Below are positions 37,796-50,289 of a DNA stretch of 64,000 nucleotides, piece by piece. This DNA is from Cyathus striatus (Eukaryota > Basidiomycota > Agaricomycetes > Agaricales > Nidulariaceae), in NCBI GenBank assembly GCA_025738555.1, contig JAOVFP010000010.1:4165501-4229500 (forward strand), in the 5' to 3' direction. The position numbers were made by a program, and so were the translations under genes. Positions within the stretch are counted from its first letter, which is position 1. Every line of letters starts with the position of its first letter. The notes below the pieces were generated by a model. That model had not been told where the DNA came from. It saw nothing but the letters and a program-made list of their open reading frames with translations, and did not search any database.

Positions 37796-38222
37796 TAGCA
37801 TTTAACAAGAATGATGAACCTTTGGAACTTGAAATTAAGGCCACACAACTAAGTCCACAAGCTGAGGGGGGGCCAGAACAAGATTCCAGCTCAAAAAACA
37901 CAGGAACTCTGTCAGAACAAGAACAAGACTCAGAAAGCAAAGAGAACACACCAGAATTATCCTCTTCACAGCCAGGAAAATGAAATCTATGACCTAAGAA
38001 AGACATAGATTACAAGAAGCTTGATAATCCAGATGCACAAAAACCTGCTCAAAGATTTAGACCAGAAAATGATCCCAAAGATGTTTCTCAACAGACAACA
38101 TTGTTAGCCACAAAATTGATGCAAAAACAACCTACCAATCTCACATTTAGCACCAGGGATCATTTGTTTGAAGAAATACTTGATAAATTGCATTCCAGGA
38201 TGTTAAATGAAGGCCTAGGTGT
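37796..38222 (+). pseudogene. Copia linker between integrase and RT
   Basis: In frame with the pieces on both sides: AFNKNDEPLELEIKATQ, an acidic Ser/Gln/Glu-rich stretch, two TGA codons (GK*NL*PKKD, Arg expected), then RMLNEGLGV, which continues as ETPKSVEEALSS at 41018. Confidence 0.85.
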
Positions 38223-38636
38223 TAGTGGTGTCAGGGTTCAGTTGTGAACCATAGTTTGAACACAAACCCTTAGAGAACTGGACTCACATTTGGTTCCAAG
38301 TTCAACCTTTTCATCTATCTTGGTAAGTTCTTTATATTATTGTGTTCTTCATTCCCTGACATTTCTTCTATCAGTTCTTGATCCTTACATAAAGCATTAC
38401 TACTGTAAAGGACGCTGGGAGCCCAGACAGTATTAAGAAGAAATGAAGTGTCTTGAAAGAGTTGTGAGTTATTTCATTACTCACACCATTGCATAGCAAA
38501 TTGATTATACTGTTAGTTTGATGAATATTACATTCCTCCTGAGAGTAATACTCCATCTGGGCATTTGGATGAAGGTATGGAGACTATTTATTATGGTATT
38601 ATCATCAGCTTACAATCATTATTTCAGATTTAGCTC

Positions 38637-40757
38637 AGGACAGCTCAAATCCACATAGGTATGGTGGTTCATACCTATTTGATGCCATGCAGTCTTTTCA
38701 GAGGATGGAAAGAGTCTCATCGAGTCCTCAGGATGAGCTGAAACAGTATCTTGATAGCAGAGTAGAGAAAGTAAAAGACATTATCAGTTGGTGGGGGGTA
38801 AGTCATCTCTTTTTGTCAATATTTAAATCACTATCTTACAAGTCACATACAGAACCAGAGTGATACCAAGTACCCTACACTCAAATGGATGGCTTGAGAC
38901 TATCTTGCAATTCAAGAGTCTGCAACTCCATCTGAGAGAGCCTTTAGTAGTGGGGGAATTACTGATGCTGCTTGTTGTGGCAGTAGGACTGTACACCATC
39001 ACCATACAATACAGTTATACAGTACCCATATATATGGACCTGTAACCATCTCATCAAGGCTTCAGACAATACTTGATACAGTACAACTATGGTACGGTTT
39101 TGACCATAAGGAAACTGTATGAATACAGCTGTATTACAGTTATATATGGTTATACAGTACACCTTGGTGAATTCATAGTTAATACTTAAATTTAAAGAAC
39201 ATTTCAGGCTAAAATTAGTACAATTATGTTTCAAATTTCAACTTTGAACAAGTCTTCAGACTTCTCCAGTTGCTTCCTCTCACTGCCTGCCTGCCCTAAC
39301 TTAAGTCACATGCTGCATGTCAGTGCCATCAGGGTCCTAAACAGGGTATTCCCTTGTCAGTCATCACTTGCATTTTGTTTTGTCTCCTTGTAAATGGACC
39401 ACTACCATGTCCTCCTGCTCACTGCTTGCCTTTCATTCTTTCCACCACAAGCTCCTCAAATGCCAGACTGAAATCCTCAAAAAATGTGTTGATGAATGAC
39501 AATATGGACATGTTGAGCCCACTGATGATGCTATGGGTGCACAGAGCAGTCGTGTGGGAGAGAGGATAGGGTGAGTTCTTTCATTTGGCACATACTTGCT
39601 TCATAACTGCAACCTCTACAATGTTGCACAGGTTATTTGTCCATATCTCCATCTCTTCATCTCTTAGCAATGTACTTTCCCTACATCTGTCACATCTCAA
39701 CCCAAAGTGTTTTCCATTCTCATGCACCTTTATAACTTACCTACCCTCACGAGTTGAACAAGGGCTGAAGACCCTTTATAGATGTCATGGACTTATGGTA
39801 GCCTTGGTAACTGTTAGTACTCAGTGTCTTGCTATGTCACCTATATGTAGTGTCTACCCATTGATGCTTGAGCATACTTTGCTCTTACCCTATAGCTGTG
39901 TCTTTTACAGTCTCACCTGGTGCTTCTACTATACTCACTGTACACTTGCTAATGTTTTCCACCTTCAGTGGTGACCATGTAGCTACAGGGTACAGTTCTG
40001 GTAAGATTTTTAGTTAATGACTAACATGCCTTATACTAGTTCATTGGTATTTGTACTACACAAATTACTCAGCTTTTCACAGACAGCTACACATGGTGCT
40101 TAAGTGCACACTCATATTCTTGTTCCTCAATTTATGAACAAGAATGCTGTACTGTATGTACACAGTGCATACAGTGGCAATAGCAATTATGCCTTAGTTG
40201 AAGCCTATGACCATAAACCTCTGGTCACAGAGACTAAGAGAATGCCTCATGCTGTGCAACTGAATTACAACTATTTGAGAGATGCTTTCATCCATATGCA
40301 TGAGCTATTGCTTATTGCAAAGCAACTGATACACACCTTCTCCAGCTACAATATCTCTGTAAAAATCAAGTTAGACTTATGTTCCAGCTGGTAAACAACA
40401 GGAGGACAAAAAAATTGAAACTATGACCTGTAACCCATATACATCCATCCTGTAACTATAAAATGGCTTGTACTGTCCTGTTGAGCTCAAAAAAATCTTT
40501 GATACAGTACAGTTTACAGGCAAACCGTAACCATCACATGTCCATAAGTATACAGCCATATACTGTATACAGTACAGTGTACAGCCCTATGTGGCAGCCT
40601 TATGAGTGAGATTTTTGGTGCACTTCAGGTTCTCAAGAGTGCCTATCATAATGGGCATATCTTGGCTGCACAGCAATCTAAGGAGTATCTCGATGCTCTT
40701 ATTGCTGAGCTTAATGCTGTAGAGATGAATGATCTTGATACTTCTTCAATGTAGTTA
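38637..40757 (+). pseudogene. hAT transposase, C-terminal dimerisation domain
   Basis: Pieces: about 38637-38797 (DELKQYLDSRVEKVKDIISWW), intron 38798-38852 (GTAAGT..CAG), 38853-38983 (YPTLKWMA*DYLAIQ, ATPSERAFSSGGITD; TGA for Arg), then, after the inner element, about 40598-40757 (LMSEIFGALQVLKSAYHNGH and a stop). The ATPSERAFSSGG motif is the signature of the hAT C-terminal dimerisation region. The catalytic part is missing. Confidence 0.85.
38984..40589. mobile_element. Non-autonomous hAT element inside the hAT transposase
   Basis: 1606 bp, ends TAGGACTGTACAC and TAGGGCTGTACAC (read inward), exact 8-bp TSD TGTGGCAG (38976-38983 and 40590-40597). Removal rejoins the dimerisation domain in frame. 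Terminal regions are full of ACAGTATAC-type short inverted repeats. No recognised gene. Confidence 0.88.
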
Positions 40758-40980
40758 TATTACTTCAGTAGCTCTTTTGTAGTTGTTACATTACAGGTTA
40801 AATAAGTATTACTACCTTGAGCATCAGCTAATTTCTGCTATCTACATTACAGATATGTAAGAAAAATTGAAAAATATATTTGTGGTTCCATTTGGCATTC
40901 AAACTCATCTCAAACCTGAACTGGACCTCACTGAACCTGAACCTCAAGTCCAGTTCAAGGTTCAGCAAAAATGCCTGAAC
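40037..40980. repeat. Right arm of the inverted repeat
   Basis: Inverse partner of 36587-37530. It covers the right part of the inner hAT element and the end of the outer one. Confidence 0.85.
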
Positions 40981-41016
40981 TAGACAGAACCAGACCATGA
41001 CACCACTACTAGGTGT

Positions 41017-41220
41017 TGAAACTCCGAAATCTGTGGAAGAAGCACTAAGCAGTACTGAGAAACATGAATGGCAAGAGGCAATCAACTTGGAACTAAGCCA
41101 GTTAGAAGAAATGGGTACATGGGAACTTGTAGACTTACCTACAGGTATAAAAGCAATTGGAAACAGATGGGTTTTCACTAGAAAAGACAAAGATCCAGAG
41201 ACACCAGTGAAGTATAAAGC
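41017..41220 (+). pseudogene. Copia RT, N-terminal start
   Basis: ETPKSVEEALSSTEKHEWQE and TGIKAIGNRWVFTRK are the classic copia RT opening. Breaks after PVKYKA at the 41221 insertion; continues RLVAQGFSQKPG at 61102. Confidence 0.92.
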
Positions 41221-43339
41221 ATCAGTAAAACATGCATGTCTTTTGGTGACTTTGTCTTTCACATGGGTCTTTGACTTTGAGATTTCAGTGCAGTCTTTTA
41301 CTTTTGTGTCTTTTGGTGTCTTTCTGTGTCTTTGACTTTAATATGGATGTTGTGCTTTAAGCACTTTGAGCTTTAAGTGGAGTCTTTAACTTTGGTTTAT
41401 TTTCTTACTGTTAATGCACCTCCATAAACACTATACTACTACTTACTAGTATAAATGTATAATATGATTTTACAGTTAGAATTAACTACAGTGAAAATTA
41501 GGATTTGTAAGCTGAGACAACTTACTGACAATCCATTTAATAGAGAATTTAATTTTTGCACTGTATATCAAGTTCATTTTTACTATTAATTGTAATATAA
41601 GTCATGTAGCATGTACTACATATATAACACATTTGATTGCCAATTGCAGACCAGTGAATCAATGCCAATAAGTTCATCAGGAAAATCCCCATCTACTAAA
41701 ATAGTAAATAAAGGTAAATTTAGTAACTATAAGCACTACACCCTCTCTTATAGTTGCTCAAAGTTACTTATTTATACTTACTTGTCACAATTGTTTGTGA
41801 CTAGGAACTTTTAAAGCAATACTTATAAGCATTAGCAATACTTTATGTTAGCTTTTTGGATCTTATATGTATCTTGTTCATTGGTTCAGTAACATTTAAA
41901 TTTGCACAACACTCAAGTGACACTAAGACTATTCATATTACTAAATTATACAATTGTAGAGTACTGAAATCTATTATTAAAAGGGTTAACATAAAAGGTC
42001 TTGCAGTCATCAAGTATGGTACTCGATATCCAACTTTCTAGTACTTTTGAACCAAAAGAAGGAAACAAATGTGCACTTGCCTTAATTAGATTGACTGGAA
42101 TGACACTTGACAGCTGCTGGGTTCCAGCCGTTTGAAGACATGTGACCTTGTAGAGATGGGAGGCAGGGTTGATCACAGCAGCTGAGAAAGGAGTGAACCA
42201 CTCCACATAAGCAAAGTATTTTGATGGGGGATCACCCTTGAACCATTCTGTGGATGCATGAGTTGGCAGTGAGAAGAGACATCTAATTTGTGCAATAGTA
42301 TGACCTGGTGAAATGTTAGTAATACTCAGTGATTATAATTGAGTACATACCATTGACTCTGTTGGACTGTTTATCTTCAAAATCTACAATAGCAGTATCA
42401 AAGTGACCTGGAATATTTACATTATACTTTCCTATATGTGCTGGTTGAACATGTATGGAGTCAACCACACTTTGGGCTGTGGCATTTGAAGCAAAGGGAT
42501 CCTGGCTAACAAACTTGAGGTGATGATAAACTGATACTGATTGATATAACATTGGAAGCCTGCTACTTTCATGGTGAATCAACCAAGGGTCCATGATCTC
42601 TGGATGCTGAGTCTGAACTACCATTCAAGTAAGAGCAGCTTTGAAATCCAGTGCACCATATTCTTCTCATAAAATTGTGAATGTCACAGCTCAATGCAAG
42701 AAATGTTTCAACATCCTCAACAATTATGGTGGAACTAGTTGAGGCACAGGTGTTGGCATGTGAGTATTTAGAGCAGGTATACTGAAGAGATGATGTTGGA
42801 GGAACTTGTCATGTTGGAAAACCTGCTCCTTGTGCTCCAGCCACAGCATCATTTGGCAAAATTCATCCTTGCCATTTGTAGCACTATAGGCATCTTTAGT
42901 GAGATCTATATAAAGTTGCTCAGTGTACTGTGTGTTGGTGTTGTCAGTTGTACTGAGGACTTTACGCTCGCCCCCTGTTACACGTGGAATACACGTGAAT
43001 TCCACCTTTACATGTGTACTCCATGTGCACTTCATGTGTATTTCACATAGCTTCGGATGTATTCAAATTGGAAAATTTCCATACAATTTTCGAATTTTTG
43101 TACACATGAAATACACATGAACTGCACATGAACTGCACATATGCAGGTGGAATGACAGAATTCCACGTGTAAACATATGGTGGAATTCATGTGCATTTCA
43201 CATGCAGTGCATATAACTACATGTATTCCACATGTATTACACATTCATAACTGAATTACGGTGCTCGGTGTACTACACATGGAATACTTGAAAGTAATTA
43301 CACTTGCTGCTTACTAAGAATAATAAAAATTAAACCGGT

Positions 43340-43430
43340 GAATAAAATCCGTCCTTACCAGTGTTCGAACTCGAGACCTAGCTGTTCAGCTAAGTAACGT
43401 TAGCACAATTAACCGTTCGGCCATAGCGCC
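43340..43430 (-). repeat. tRNA-like (SINE-type) segment
   Basis: On - it begins GGCGCTATGGCCGAACGG, a good tRNA Ser/Leu-type 5' end with an A box (TGGCCGAACGG), and has a B-box-like GAGTTCGAACAC about 50 nt later. The 3' side does not pair with the 5' side, so it is not an intact tRNA; a tRNA-derived SINE head or decayed tRNA is likely. Confidence 0.5.
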
Positions 43431-43479
43431 GTTTGAACACTTAGGTATGTAGTGCTATGTATACTGCTCGTTCAGCTGT

Positions 43480-44480
43480 CGATGACCGGTACATACCCAA
43501 GCGACGCGTCACCTGCGCTCAACAGGCGCTCACTGCTCAGCCCTGTCCCATCACCATCTCACCTCATCATCACCACTCATCGCGCCCTCCCCCCCATCCT
43601 CCCTTCCTCATCCCTCCCTGCCTGTAGAAGGCAACAACGCCGCTGGCAAGAGCGGTTCGGCGCCACGTCGCCCGTCTCCCCCTCTGTGTCGCAACAACGG
43701 CCCACACACTCGCCCTCTCCTATCACCCCAACAACGCTGACGCGCCATCGGCAACACAATCACCTCAAGCCCGCCTCAACGTATGTGCCCCCCCCCCCCC
43801 CCGCGATATGCCACGGCGACGTTAATGCCACGTCACTCCTCATCGATTGAGCGCTCATCAGGTACGTTCCCTTTCCTCTCCCCTTTCCATCACCGCTGTC
43901 TCGTATCCCCACAGCGTTGTCTATGTCTCATAGACGCCCCAAGCCTTGCTCGACAACAATGCGTCACGTCAATACCCCTCCCTGCTTCTCGAAAAAGACG
44001 ATGCCACGCCACGCTGCGTCACCCGCCCCTCCTCTTCTCTCCTCCCCTCTGCATCACGTCGGCGGTGGTGTCATATTATCTGGCCGCCTCTCCCTTGTTT
44101 CGTGAAGACGGCGGCGCCACATCACCCGCCTCCCCTCTCTTCCTCCCTTCCCCCTGCATAACGTCGGCAACGGTGCCACATCATCTGGCCACCTCCTCCC
44201 CTGTTTTGCAAAATGGTGACGCGACGTCACCCACCTCCACTCTCCACTCTCCACCCGCCTTCCCTCTCTTCCCTCCTCCCCCCACGTTCACGTCGGCGAT
44301 GGCACCACGTCATCCAGGCCTCTCCAGCCAACGACGATGAAGACGCCTGGCACCCACATCCATCCCACTACCCACGCTTCCACTCGCGCCTAACGCCTCC
44401 AACACCCACGACGTCCGTACCACCGCCTATGCCCACAATGGCCCATGCCGTCTACGCCAAGTAGACGGTATGTCAATCCA
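43480..44480. repeat. CpG-rich block with diverged tandem repeats
   Basis: Rich in CG dinucleotides, unlike the rest of the KDZ element. From about 44007 to 44320 a unit of roughly 105-130 bp recurs (CGTCACCCGCC, a C/T-rich stretch, ACGTCGGCxxxGGTG, CACATCATCTGGCC). Open frames here are low-complexity and not convincing. Confidence 0.55.
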
Positions 44481-44619
44481 CCCTTCTCCACCACGCTGCC
44501 CCTCCCATACGTCTACAGCAGCTCCGAGGCCGTCACCCAGCCCATGTCCGCCACCACACCGCCACACCACCGCCACCCCATTCCACCACCTCGCCTTCCA
44601 CCACCACGCTTCGAAGGAG

Positions 44620-45110
44620 CAGCGAGGGGAAGAATAGCAAGGGGGGAGAGAGAACAAAGGGGAGAGAAAGCGAGGGGGAGAGTGTGTGTGAGGGGGAGAG
44701 AGTGTGCAAGGGGGAGAGAGAGTGTGAGGGCGAGAGAGTGAGAGGAGAGCGAAGAGCGAGAGAGCGAGAGAGCGAGTGGGGAGGAGAGCGAGGGGAGAGG
44801 AGGAGAGTGAGGCAGGAGGAAAGTGGGGGGGGAGAACAGAAAGGAGAGCGCGAGTAGGGAGACCAGCAAGGGAGCAAGGGGAAACGAGAATGAGGGGGAA
44901 CGAGAATGAGGGAGGAGGAGAACGAGGGAGGAGGAGAGCGAGGGGGAATGAGAACGAGGGAGGAGGAGAGCGAGGGGGAATGAGAACGAGGGAGGAGGAG
45001 AGCGAGGGGGAATGAGAACGAGAGAGGAGGAGAGCGAGGGGGAATGAGAACGAGGGGGGAGGACAGCGAGGGGGGAGGAGAGCGAGGGGGTCCTCCTCTT
45101 CCTCCCCACC
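44620..45110 (+). repeat. Purine-only tract with a 32-bp minisatellite
   Basis: About 490 nt almost purely G and A on +. Within it a 32-bp unit (GCGAGGGGGAATGAGAACGA followed by GGGAGGAGGAGA) repeats four times at 44938-45065. Long Ser/Pro/Leu frames on the - strand (44427-45152) are artefacts of it. Confidence 0.85.
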
Positions 45111-45398
45111 ACTACTACCATACCCTGCGGCCATCGTTGCCGCCTCTACCACTGCCGTCGTCTTGTCGAGCAGTGGCTATCTTATTTATATTAGTTTAGT
45201 TATAATAACACCTGTATGTACTTAGTATGCTAATAATATATTGTTCTTGTCATTATGATTTGTGAGTACCGAAAATGTAAAGACTGCTGTTCACAAGTCA
45301 CAAATAGCATGCCATATCTGATCATTGCTCATCAATGATCGCACGGTCTCTGCTCTAACCACAACCACCACCTATTCACACTACAATCACTGCAATCC

Positions 45399-47805
45399 AT
45401 GTCGAGCAACACTGCCAACACCGACAATACTGGCATTCAGGTTTCCCCGCCTCATTCTCGCAGTGGGAAACCTCGAGACCCAGATCTCTTCAACTGTAAA
45501 TCTCGCAAGCGCACTCAGTCTACTGTTGATACCACGCAGGAGCCTGCTACCAAGAAGCCAGCAGTAGAAGAAACTGATGCTGTACAATCTGGTAGAGGTG
45601 GAAAAAGTGTGCGGGGCAGGAAACAGAAAGGGAAGAAAGCAGTACAGGGAAGGTTTGTTGTCCACTTATGTACTCTCAAACTCTCACTGTTTTCAACATT
45701 TAGAACAACATCTGCTGACAAGAACAAGGCAGATGAGGCTGCTAAAGCTAAGACTGAGACACAGATTGCAGGGTGAGTAACACTCTTTTTGTTCTTTATT
45801 TTTTTTCCCCAAATTTTCGCATTTTATACATACAATCATGGCCTTTCATTTGTCAATGGGTTGTCACTCTTCATGCATGTACATGTGTACTACATGTACT
45901 GAAGATATGCTTCCTCCTCAGCTTATTAAAGAGTTGTGATATTATTACTTACAATTTTACAGTGCTATGAAGTACTTGAAGGATGCACATATCTCTGTTG
46001 CTCCACCCAAGGCTACCAAGTCTTCCCTTAAGCCAGGAGCTACTAAGTCCGAGTCTGCAGCTAAACCAAAGGTTCTCACTCCAGCTGAGAGTCCTGCTTC
46101 AAGCCAGACACCTTCTGAGATTGATGATCATATTGACACAATTGAAGAAGGTGAAAGTAATGCTGCAACTGAGGAGGAAGGTCCTGGAACAGAGGATGAT
46201 AAAGTTGAAGAAGAGATGAGTGGGAAGGATAGTGAAGCAGATGAAGGAAGCAAGGAGCATACTGATAGTGAGGAAGATGAGGAAGGTGAGAAAGGTGAGG
46301 AAAGTGAGGAAAGTGAGAAAGGCACAGGACAGGAAGGGGAAGAGATGGGAGATGGCAAAGAAATTGAAATAGAGGAGGTAGTCACTGTTGAACAGAAAGG
46401 GAAAGGGAAGGGAAGGGAAAAAGAAGGGAGTGACAAGGATGGGGATGAAAATATGGTTATTAGCAATCCCACTACCCCAACAAAGAAAAAAGGTATGTAA
46501 TAATTATTTTTAAAAGTTAAAGCTTATTCATTGTCTACAGATATTGTTATGAGAAGCCCTAGTCCAGTATGGTCTAGAGAAACATTGCAAGGTTCATCTA
46601 AAGTTTCAGGTATATTCTATTTGTTTTGATTGAATAATTTCTTATAAATTCATAGGAGGTACACTGCGTGGAAATGCAACTGGAAATGTTGATAATTGGG
46701 CTGATGTAGTTGATCCCACTACCCCCCCTCGCTCACCAGTCAGTGGAACAGTACAACTGTACATGACTCAGAATGAGCCAGACTTCAATCCTACTGAACA
46801 ATCTGGGGTACCTCCAAAAACCATTTCAGTCCCATTTTCATATGAAATTGGTAATATTTTGAAGGCAGTGGCAACACCCATGTCACCTGTAAAAAGTGAG
46901 CATTCATAAATTTATTAGTTAAAAACATGTTTATTAATATGAGTTATAGATCAAAACCGAAGGATGTACATGTATGATACTGCCAGTAAGGAATGGAATA
47001 TCTTGGGGTGCTATTCAGTAGTCGATAAACAAGGTGAAGTGCACTGGAGTAGCAGGGATAATAAGAATATAGTATATTTAGCTGCAGTATTTATTTTAAT
47101 TATTGCATAAGATGTATACTAACTTTCTTCTAGGCTAATCCAATTTCTTCTTCTTATCAAGGAAACTCTGCTAGTGTTCCAAGTGCTCCAGCCACAGAGA
47201 CTGATAACAGGAGTTCTCCTGAAGAATTTAATTACTTCACAGAGGAATTTATAACCCTCTGTGAAATAAAAACAGATTTAATTGCTGTTGGAAAATGGGA
47301 TATTCGTTTTGCTTGGAGGTTCCATAGGGAGGTTGAAAGAGTTCACACTTTCATTCAAAACATGAGAGCTGAGGATAATCCTTGGCCACAAAGTTTGTTT
47401 TATTTTATTACAATTGATAATTTACTAATGAAAATAAAAGGTGTTGGAAAGCCAAGTAAGAAGCAAATAGTTTCATTTTTCACAGGTGGAAAGCATGGCC
47501 ATACATCTTACTACAATTGGACACGTGTTATGGGGTGTGTATCTGAGTATCCTGAAATGACTCAGTGGCTTGAAAATCCAGATATTAATGATGCAGATAC
47601 AAAAGTGCTTTGGGGACTTCAAAAGACATCTGGTTTTACTCGTACAGATTTGGAACAATGGATTAAGCATCAATCTGGAGCTCAGAAAACCAAGAAGAGC
47701 AGTAGTAGCAGAGGTGGTAGTAGCAAGGGTAGTAACAGTAAAAGTGGTGGTAGCAAGGGTGGTAGTGGTAAAGGTGGTAGTAACAAGAGCACCACCAATA
47801 AGTAA
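45399..47805 (+). CDS. KDZ-element accessory protein, 656 aa, function unknown
   Basis: Seven exons: 45399-45652, 45704-45772, 45963-46492, 46541-46609, 46656-46895, 46950-47086, 47134-47805 (1971 nt, all joins in frame). The donor of intron 6 could instead be 47072. The N-terminus is basic and Ser/Thr-rich (KKPAVEETDAVQSGRGGKS). Exon 3 codes for a very acidic Glu/Ser/Asp/Gly tract (residues about 150-280), probably disordered. The last exon holds a folded domain (EEFITLCEIKTDLIAVGKWD; QSLFYFITIDNLLMKIKGVG; FFTGGKHGHTSYYNW) and ends in a Gly/Ser/Lys repeat tail. I know similar proteins beside Agaricomycete transposons but no function. It lies 319 nt upstream of the transposase gene, same strand. 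Confidence 0.75.
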
Positions 47806-48123
47806 GTGATTTAACTATTTTTTGATTTTTGATTTTGGTCCTTCTATAACTGTACTTTTAGTTTTTCTTTTTTTTGTCTTCTATGTCTGCTTTATGGCTC
47901 TCTCCTTCAACAATTTCCTTCTCTGTTTTGGAAATTTCTCTCTATGATCTCTATGATTTCTCGATCTTTTACTCAGGAAAATTGTTCAAATTGGAAATTT
48001 CTCTCTATGCTGCTGTGCTTGACACTGGACTACAAATACATTTATATGTGGACTTTACTTTATAAGTTTAGATTCTCCAATCTGAGAGGTGCTACTATAT
48101 TATGTCTGCTATATTTTCTACCT

Positions 48124-50289
48124 ATGGCAGCTGCAAGTCCAAATGAACAGTCTTTTCCTAAAATTCATTTTAAAACTTTTTCCAACTTTATAGAATGCAA
48201 CTTTGGCCCAAATATATCACTTTCTACTGTTCTTATGCTGTTATTCACAATGACAAGCAATACAGAGCTACTGAACTTACACCAAAGACAACAATATCCT
48301 GAAAATGAATTTGAAAGAAAAAGTTTAATCTCTGCTTGGATACGATCTTTAAGCTATGTAGTTATAAATGAGCTTGGTGACAAATCAAAGCATCTCTTCA
48401 AAGACAGTGAAATAACACCTGGTTTCTGGAATATTAATAATAAAAATGCAGTTGCTTTGAATCTTGGAAAGAAGTTAAACAGATTTAGTAAAATTCTGAA
48501 ACTAAGATCATATGATGATCATGGAAGACTTGTTGAATATCTTAAACCTGTTTCTCTCAATAAAATACAGCCTATAAAAATGATATGTCCAGCTTCTGTC
48601 AGCTGTGCTGGAAGTAAATGCAATAACAAAAATATTAAACTTTCATCAAAATATGAAGATATACCATATGTAACATTGATCAGTAGGACTGAGATTAATA
48701 GTCATGCTTATATTCTTTCTGGAATCTGCTCAAACTGTAAAACAATATATTATGCTGATCATGAGAGACACAAAACATCTTCAAAACCTGCTCAGAAAGT
48801 CTATCTTAATAATGCAAAGTACATAAAAATTGGTAAAACTCTATGGGTTGATCGCATATTCTCAAGATCTGTATTAAATGCAACCTATAGTTTTCATGCT
48901 TCTACATCTGCATTTGCTGACTTTTGGAGTAACTCTTATGGAGATACAAAAGAAGTTAGTTGCAGACAGATTTGGTGTACATTTATAGAGGAGTCTTTGA
49001 GAATAGTAGCTGAATCCTCAAAATTAAAATTTGTTATTGATGATGGTCTTGCAGTTAAAGACATTACAAGGAATGCATATGATAAGCTTGGGTCCAATGG
49101 TAATATATATCCTGCTACTGAGCATGGTTGCTCAGAATGTACCCACAAATACAAAACAACTGCAGATGTAATCCCTTCTGGAATTCATTCAAATACAACT
49201 GCCACTGCTCCTGAGCAATCATTATATACAAATGAAGAAAATTATTCTCCAGTGAAAATGGCTGTAATTGATGGAGTCATAATGGGAACAACAGTATGTT
49301 TAATTTCTTTAATTTATATATTTACACTAACATGCCTCTGTAGCATTGTGCATGGGAAGACTGTATTGCTGAGCTACAAAACCACCGAGGTGGAGTATTT
49401 TGTGGACTTCATAATATTATGTATGGCGCAAAATGCCGTGTTAAAGAGTGCATATCCCAAAAAATTACAGGTACTCAGGGCTGTGAAACACATCAAAATT
49501 TATGGAATAAGCATAAGTCAAACTCAAGTTCCTCAGGATTAGCAGGTCTTCAAAGAGCTTTACAAACAAGAGATAGACAGCCATGGCAGCCAAGTACTAG
49601 AAATAATACATCTGCACATGATGAACCTCATGAAGAGCCAACAGAAAAACATAAGACATACTTTAAACCTTCAAAATCCTACTGTGTTGAAACTCTTTGT
49701 GCACCATGTGGAGTAGTAATTGCTTGGACCAAATTTATGAAATCTGAGTCTCCAACAGAGATTTTAAATTTTATAAATAATGTCTATCCAATACCAGAGT
49801 CTCGCCCAGCATATTTTTGTATTGATAAAGCTTGTGTTGTATTGCGCACTGTTGCAAATCAAGAAGAATATCATGAATTACTAGAAACCAGTCGATTTGT
49901 TGTTGATAGCTACCATTATAATAACCATAAAGCCTCTGATAGGTTGTGTCAAGAATACTGTAACCCAGCACCACGTGATGGATCAGCACCAAACTTAGTT
50001 ATTATTGACTACGATAATAATGGTACACCATATTACAAACGTGCTTTTAATACACAGGCAAGTAACTTTTCTTTTTGCATAATAATCAATATTTAATTAA
50101 TTTATATAGGCATGTGAGCAGTTAAATTCATGGCTTGCTGGATTTGAGTCTATTCTAAAGAGAATGACTCCATCAAACTTCAACTGGTTTTTACATACAG
50201 TACTTTTTTATCATACTCAATATGTTCTTCAGAAGCATAGCAAAAAGTGGGTAAAGATTAGTGATGATATTGTAGAAGATGATGAGTAA
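48124..50289 (+). CDS. KDZ transposase with CxC5- and CxC6-like cysteine clusters
   Basis: Exons 48124-49293, 49344-50057 and 50110-50289 (2064 nt, 687 aa). Start chosen at MAAASPNEQSFPKIHF; the frame is open further upstream but reads AT-rich intron-like DNA. Intron 2 (50058-50109) is GC-AG (GCAAGT..TAG), needed to join FNTQ to ACEQLNSWLAGFESIL. Order: helical N-terminus; CxC5-like cluster (ICPASVSC..SKC about residues 155-165, then GICSNCKTIYY); core with GCSEC; CxC6-like cluster across intron 1 (HCAWEDC...GVFCGLH, AKCRVKECI); then a His/Cys/Asp core (CIDKACVVL, VDSYHYNNHK, LCQEYCNPAP). The family is Kyakuja-Dileera-Zisupton; the element's 8-bp TSD fits. No internal stops, so possibly functional. 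Confidence 0.85.

Larger units (their letters stand above)
38223..41008 (+). mobile_element. hAT element in copia, with a second hAT element inside
   Basis: TIRs TAGTGGTGTCA at both ends and exact 8-bp TSD CTAGGTGT (38215-38222 and 41009-41016). Removal restores the copia frame (GLGVETPKS). Its own sequence is about 1.2 kb and carries only the C-terminal part of a hAT transposase, so it is a deleted copy. Confidence 0.9.

Noticed and set aside
35979..41008. One single 5 kb hAT element with long terminal inverted repeats
   Set aside because: The duplication CTAGGTGT places the left end at 38223 and the bases in between (37796-38222) are copia coding sequence, so the left arm belongs to a separate truncated copy.
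44427..45152. 241-codon Ser/Pro/Leu frame on the - strand
   Set aside because: It is the complement of the purine minisatellite; periodic low complexity, not a gene.
47944..48123. Earlier start for the KDZ transposase
   Set aside because: The frame is open but this part reads as hydrophobic AT-rich leader with intron-like T tracts; MAAASPNEQ at 48124 is the more likely start.
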